A program made the translations under genes and the position numbers. 64,000 nucleotides of DNA, taken from assembly GCF_030816855.1 (NCBI RefSeq), contig NZ_JAUSYK010000001.1, positions 310,001-374,000 on the forward strand. Direction: 5' to 3'. Position 1 is the stretch's first letter, and each line of letters starts with the position of its first letter. This document shows positions 61,087 to 64,000 of this stretch, one piece after another. The stretch is from Arthrobacter sp. B3I4. GTDB lineage: Bacteria; Actinomycetota; Actinomycetes; Actinomycetales; Micrococcaceae. The notes under the pieces were generated by a model. The model was not told where the DNA came from, did not search any database, and saw nothing but the letters and a program-made list of their open reading frames with translations.

Positions 61087-61767
61087 TCAGGGGTTCGGGC
61101 TGACCGGCACGATGGTCGGCACCACCGGCAAGTTGGGGTTCTCTACCTCGCGGCGGCTCTCCCGGGGACAGCTGAGCTTCCCCGGCGTCTGGTCCACGAG
61201 TCCGGGCTTGGTGAGGTCCTTGAAATCCCCGGTCAGGATGACGTCCACGCTGGAATCGTTGCGGCCGTCCTGGACGTAGTCCGACCCAGGCAGGTTGCGC
61301 TGCACGCTGAGCGCAGCGGACTGGCCGGCGGCGCCGGAGACCACCAGCGCAACCCCGCGGTAGCCGGACTGGGCGTTGCCCACGGCGCCCACAACAAATT
61401 TGCGGGCCAAGAACTCGTCCGCCACGGTCCGGGCCAGTCCCGGGCGGCCGGTGGAGTTGTAGACATTCAGTTTGATCTTGTCGGGCGGCACGTAGTCGTA
61501 CGTGGCGTCCGGGCACTGCGACACCGCAGCCTGGCTGGGTTTCGGCGTCGGGAGCTTGATCTGGCCGTTGATGACGGCCAGGGCCACCACGGCGGCGGCG
61601 GCGATCAGCGCCACCAACAGCCCCAGGACCACCCCGTGCAGGATGCGCCGCCGCTTCCGTGCCCGGCCATCGAGCTCATCTTGCTCCACAAAGACGGCGC
61701 GCAGGTCCGTGCCGGTGATGACGTGGTGACCGTGCAGGACGGCAGGGTCCTTCGGCTTCCTAGCCAT
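61087..61767 (-). CDS. LytR C-terminal domain membrane protein
   Basis: This 226-residue protein has a cytoplasmic N-terminus, one membrane helix (LLVALIAAAAVVALAVI) near residue 50, and an outer LytR_C domain (KLNVYNSTGRPGLARTVADEFLARKF). It lacks the catalytic LCP domain, so it is more likely an envelope-associated partner than a ligase. Its start overlaps the preceding small gene by 8 bases. Confidence 0.88.
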   Translation of the reverse strand: MARKPKDPAVLHGHHVITGTDLRAVFVEQDELDGRARKRRRILHGVVLGLLVALIAAAAVVALAVINGQIKLPTPKPSQAAVSQCPDATYDYVPPDKIKLNVYNSTGRPGLARTVADEFLARKFVVGAVGNAQSGYRGVALVVSGAAGQSAALSVQRNLPGSDYVQDGRNDSSVDVILTGDFKDLTKPGLVDQTPGKLSCPRESRREVENPNLPVVPTIVPVSPNP

Positions 61768-62059
61768 TGATCACCAGCACGCGGGCGTGGATCGCTGTGC
61801 GCTGGTGCAGGGCTGTGCGGACCGCCCGATGCAGGCCGTCCTCGAGGTACAGCACGCCGCGGAACTCCACCACGTGCGGAAAAAGGTCGCCGAAGAAGGT
61901 GGAATCCTCAGCCAGCAGCGCCTCGAGGTCGAGGGTCCGCTTGGTGGTCACGAGTTCATCCAGCCGGACCGGTCGCGGCGGCAGCGCCGCCCAGTCCTTG
62001 GGCGTGTGGAAACCATGGTCGGGGTACGGGCGTCCCTCGCCCACAGCTTTGAAGATCAC
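61760..62059 (-). CDS. Small conserved protein with a ParB/Srx-like motif
   Basis: This 99-residue protein starts at a GTG. LYLEDGLHRAVRTALHQR near the end resembles the DGxHR motif of ParB/sulfiredoxin-fold proteins, but the fold is not proven. Related actinobacterial proteins are unnamed. It precedes and overlaps the LytR_C gene and is therefore its likely operon partner. Confidence 0.7.
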   Translation of the reverse strand: MIFKAVGEGRPYPDHGFHTPKDWAALPPRPVRLDELVTTKRTLDLEALLAEDSTFFGDLFPHVVEFRGVLYLEDGLHRAVRTALHQRTAIHARVLVING

Positions 62060-62196
62060 CCTGCAAGACTAGGGAACATCCAGGGCCAGGAGAATCAAAG
62101 TCGCCCCGGCGCCGGAGGTTGTGGCCAAACAGTGACCTTTCGTCCCGGGGCCGGGGGCGACGCCGGGATCCCGTGTCAGGCTGAGACAATGGCGGT

Positions 62197-63114
62197 ATGA
62201 CTGCACGTGAGACTACTTCCGCTTTGCCGCCGTCGGCGCCGCCGTTGGCACTGCTGCTCGACGTCGACGGTCCGGTGGCCAGCCCGCTCACCCGCACCGT
62301 CCAGCCGGGCATCATCGCGGACCTGCTGGCTCTCGCTGCCGCGGGGATTCCGGTGATCTTCAACACCGGCCGGTCCGACGCCTTCATCCGCGAGCAGGTG
62401 ATGGACCCGATGATCGCCGCCGGGATGCCAGAGGGGCTCTTGGTCCACGCCATCTGCGAAAAGGGGGCCGTGTGGTTCAGCTACACCGCCGCCGGCCGGC
62501 CCGGCCCGGTCCACGTGGACCGGGAACTGGCCATCCCCAAGGCGTTCGGCGACGACGTCCGCCGGCTCGTGGCCGAGGACTACTCGGCGCACATGTTTTA
62601 CGACGAGACCAAACGGGCGATGGTGTCGGTGGAACAGCACGTCGCCGTCACCAACTCCGACTACCGCGAGGAACAGGCCCTTTTCGACGCCGACGCGATG
62701 GAACTGATGGGCAGGCACGGGCTGGGGGTGACGCGGCTGGACCATCACGCCCCGGACAGCGACGACCGGATTGACTACCGTGTTGACCCCACCATCATTT
62801 CCACCGACATCGAATCCATCCGGCTGGGCAAGGATCTGGGCGCCAGCCGCGCCGTGGAACTGCTCGCGAGCCAGGGCGTCACGCCGCTGGCCTGGCGGAC
62901 CGTGGGCGACTCGCGCACGGACTACGCGATGGCCGACTGGCTGCACCACAATGACCACTCCGTCAAGCACGTGGATGTCCGGCCCGCGGACGGCATTCCG
63001 GTCAAGCCGTACCCGGTTCTCACCGCCGGCGACTTGGGGCTGGGCGACGAGGTCATCCACGACGACGCCGGAGCGGCGTTCCTGCGTTCGTGGCGGGAAG
63101 CTTTGGCCGGCTGA
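62197..63114 (+). CDS. HAD-superfamily hydrolase
   Basis: This 305-residue phosphatase-like protein has motif I LLLDVDGPVASPLTR with both aspartates, motif II IFNTGRSDAF and motif IV VGDSRTDYAMADWL. The middle cap resembles the Cof/sucrose-phosphatase group. A sugar phosphate is a likely substrate, supported by the Stealth gene next to it. It is divergent from the small ParB/Srx-like gene. Confidence 0.88.
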   Translation: MTARETTSALPPSAPPLALLLDVDGPVASPLTRTVQPGIIADLLALAAAGIPVIFNTGRSDAFIREQVMDPMIAAGMPEGLLVHAICEKGAVWFSYTAAGRPGPVHVDRELAIPKAFGDDVRRLVAEDYSAHMFYDETKRAMVSVEQHVAVTNSDYREEQALFDADAMELMGRHGLGVTRLDHHAPDSDDRIDYRVDPTIISTDIESIRLGKDLGASRAVELLASQGVTPLAWRTVGDSRTDYAMADWLHHNDHSVKHVDVRPADGIPVKPYPVLTAGDLGLGDEVIHDDAGAAFLRSWREALAG

Positions 63115-63207
63115 GCACCGGTTGGAAGCCCGTTTCCGGGGCGTTTTTGCACCCCGGGTTATCATGCAAGTAGAGACGAACGCACTTTAAAGGCTCGGAG
63201 AAACAAG

Positions 63208-64000
63208 ATTACAGACGCATTGATTCAGGACGAGATTTACTACGGCAGCCAGGCCAGCGAGGACGACCATGCCCACGCGGAGGTCACGTCGGCGGCTGCC
63301 GTCGCGCGGCTCCGCACCCGCCCCGACGTCGTGCGCCGCCACGGCCGGTATGCGCTGATCAATGAAAACCACACGCCGTACCAGTCCATGGTGGAAGACC
63401 TGCTGTTCCTGCGCGCTGTACTGGCCGACGCGAAGCTGGACTACCTGCTGGTGCGCGGCAACAACGACCGTCCGGTGATCGCGGTGGACTGGAAGAACCG
63501 CCGCCAGCTCCGCGACGCCCTGGTCGAGGCCTGCCGGGATGAGCCGTTCTACTCCATGACCGTGGACGCCAAGAAGAAGTCCTGGGTCCTGGTGGCCGAC
63601 GGGGAGCTTTCGCCTAACCGCCAAGCACGGATCTTCAGGCTCTACCGGCCGCGGGTGGAGCTTCAGGGCGGCCTGGAATTCGGCGCGTCCGCAGGCGTCC
63701 AGCTGGAACTCTGGAGCTTTGAAGGCGACCAGCTGATCCTGCCGATTGAAAACTCACTGACCCGGCGGACGCTGCTGGCGCAGGATGCGGTGCGCGGCAC
63801 CGTCGAACGCTACGGCCACACCTGGCCGACGATCGAGAACATGTTCGCCGACCACGCCAGCGACATCAACTTCGACATCGATCTGGTGTTCTCCTGGGTG
63901 GACGGGAGCTCGCCCGAGTACATCGCGGCCCGCCGCGCCCGGATGGCCGGCGTCGTCGTGGGCGAAGGGGACGACCACGAAGCCCGCTTCCGCCAGATCA
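63208..64000 (+). CDS. Stealth-family sugar-phosphate transferase (partial)
   Basis: The frame from about 63208 to the window edge (264 codons) encodes a Stealth-type protein: the CR1 block IDLVFSWVDGSSPEYIAAR lies near residue 230, and an N-terminal region precedes it. Stealth proteins transfer sugar-1-phosphates in capsule or wall polymer synthesis. The start is odd: an AUU at 63208 reads ITDALIQDEIYYGSQ with GGAG 7 bases before it, while the first conventional start is a TTG at 63220, 19 bases from that site. Confidence 0.82.
   Translation, partial: MTDALIQDEIYYGSQASEDDHAHAEVTSAAAVARLRTRPDVVRRHGRYALINENHTPYQSMVEDLLFLRAVLADAKLDYLLVRGNNDRPVIAVDWKNRRQLRDALVEACRDEPFYSMTVDAKKKSWVLVADGELSPNRQARIFRLYRPRVELQGGLEFGASAGVQLELWSFEGDQLILPIENSLTRRTLLAQDAVRGTVERYGHTWPTIENMFADHASDINFDIDLVFSWVDGSSPEYIAARRARMAGVVVGEGDDHEARFRQI

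Overview
The window is high-GC actinobacterial DNA and most resembles the Arthrobacter/Pseudarthrobacter group of the Micrococcaceae. This rests on family content rather than on a marker gene: DUF4193, a DUF4916 Nudix-like protein, a RamB-type regulator beside isocitrate lyase, an Lhr helicase coupled to a Nei-type glycosylase, a DtxR/IdeR-type iron box, and many GTG and TTG starts with GTGA or ATGA junctions. It reads as chromosome: I see no transposase, integrase, phage or plasmid gene and no CRISPR array. About 58 protein genes and one tRNA are supported; the genes at both window edges are cut.

Layout. 1-2714 (minus): a cassette of MDR dehydrogenase, 6-pyruvoyl-tetrahydropterin-synthase-like protein and GT4 glycosyltransferase, then a cut winged-helix gene. 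2851-2940: tRNA-Ser(CGA). 3191-7834: an accessory-looking stretch (DUF4193 zinc ribbon, DUF1905-type protein, DUF3995-like membrane protein, GH26-type lipoprotein, rhodanese, and a VOC gene broken by one frameshift). 7864-11005: an IclR regulator divergent from an MHS transporter coupled to a crotonase-fold gene. 11073-13400: membrane and surface proteins including YcnI/DUF1775. 13455-19302: lhr and nei. 19310-25000: YczE-like protein, RluA-type pseudouridine synthase, DedA, and ppc. 25157-28416: a Rieske protein, then an oxidoreductase divergent from a TetR/DUF1684 pair with palindromic operators. 28565-30645: SDR plus acyl-CoA dehydrogenase. 30805-36103: GH76, then an iron ABC importer under an IdeR-like box. 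36224-42934: debranching enzyme, PAP2 and small cytoplasmic proteins. 42968-45897: tgt, a dienelactone hydrolase and a YhhQ-type transporter, suggesting queuine salvage. 46146-50440: MHS transporter, PdxK and PoxB. 51135-55868: ramB, aceA and aceB, the glyoxylate shunt. 56164-61046: CynX-type and DHA2 exporters, a DsbA/FrnE protein and a TetR. 61087-64000: a LytR_C protein, a HAD phosphatase and the start of a Stealth phosphotransferase.

Metabolically the window joins anaplerosis (ppc, aceA, aceB), acetate production from pyruvate (poxB), acyl-CoA oxidation, mannan and glycogen breakdown, iron uptake and DNA repair. The most notable non-coding signal is that several convergent gene pairs are separated by long palindromes or short tandem repeats. 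Two of these elements recur inside the window, which points to a dispersed repeat family. The best candidate for an undescribed system is the dehydrogenase/PTPS-like/GT4 cassette at the left end.
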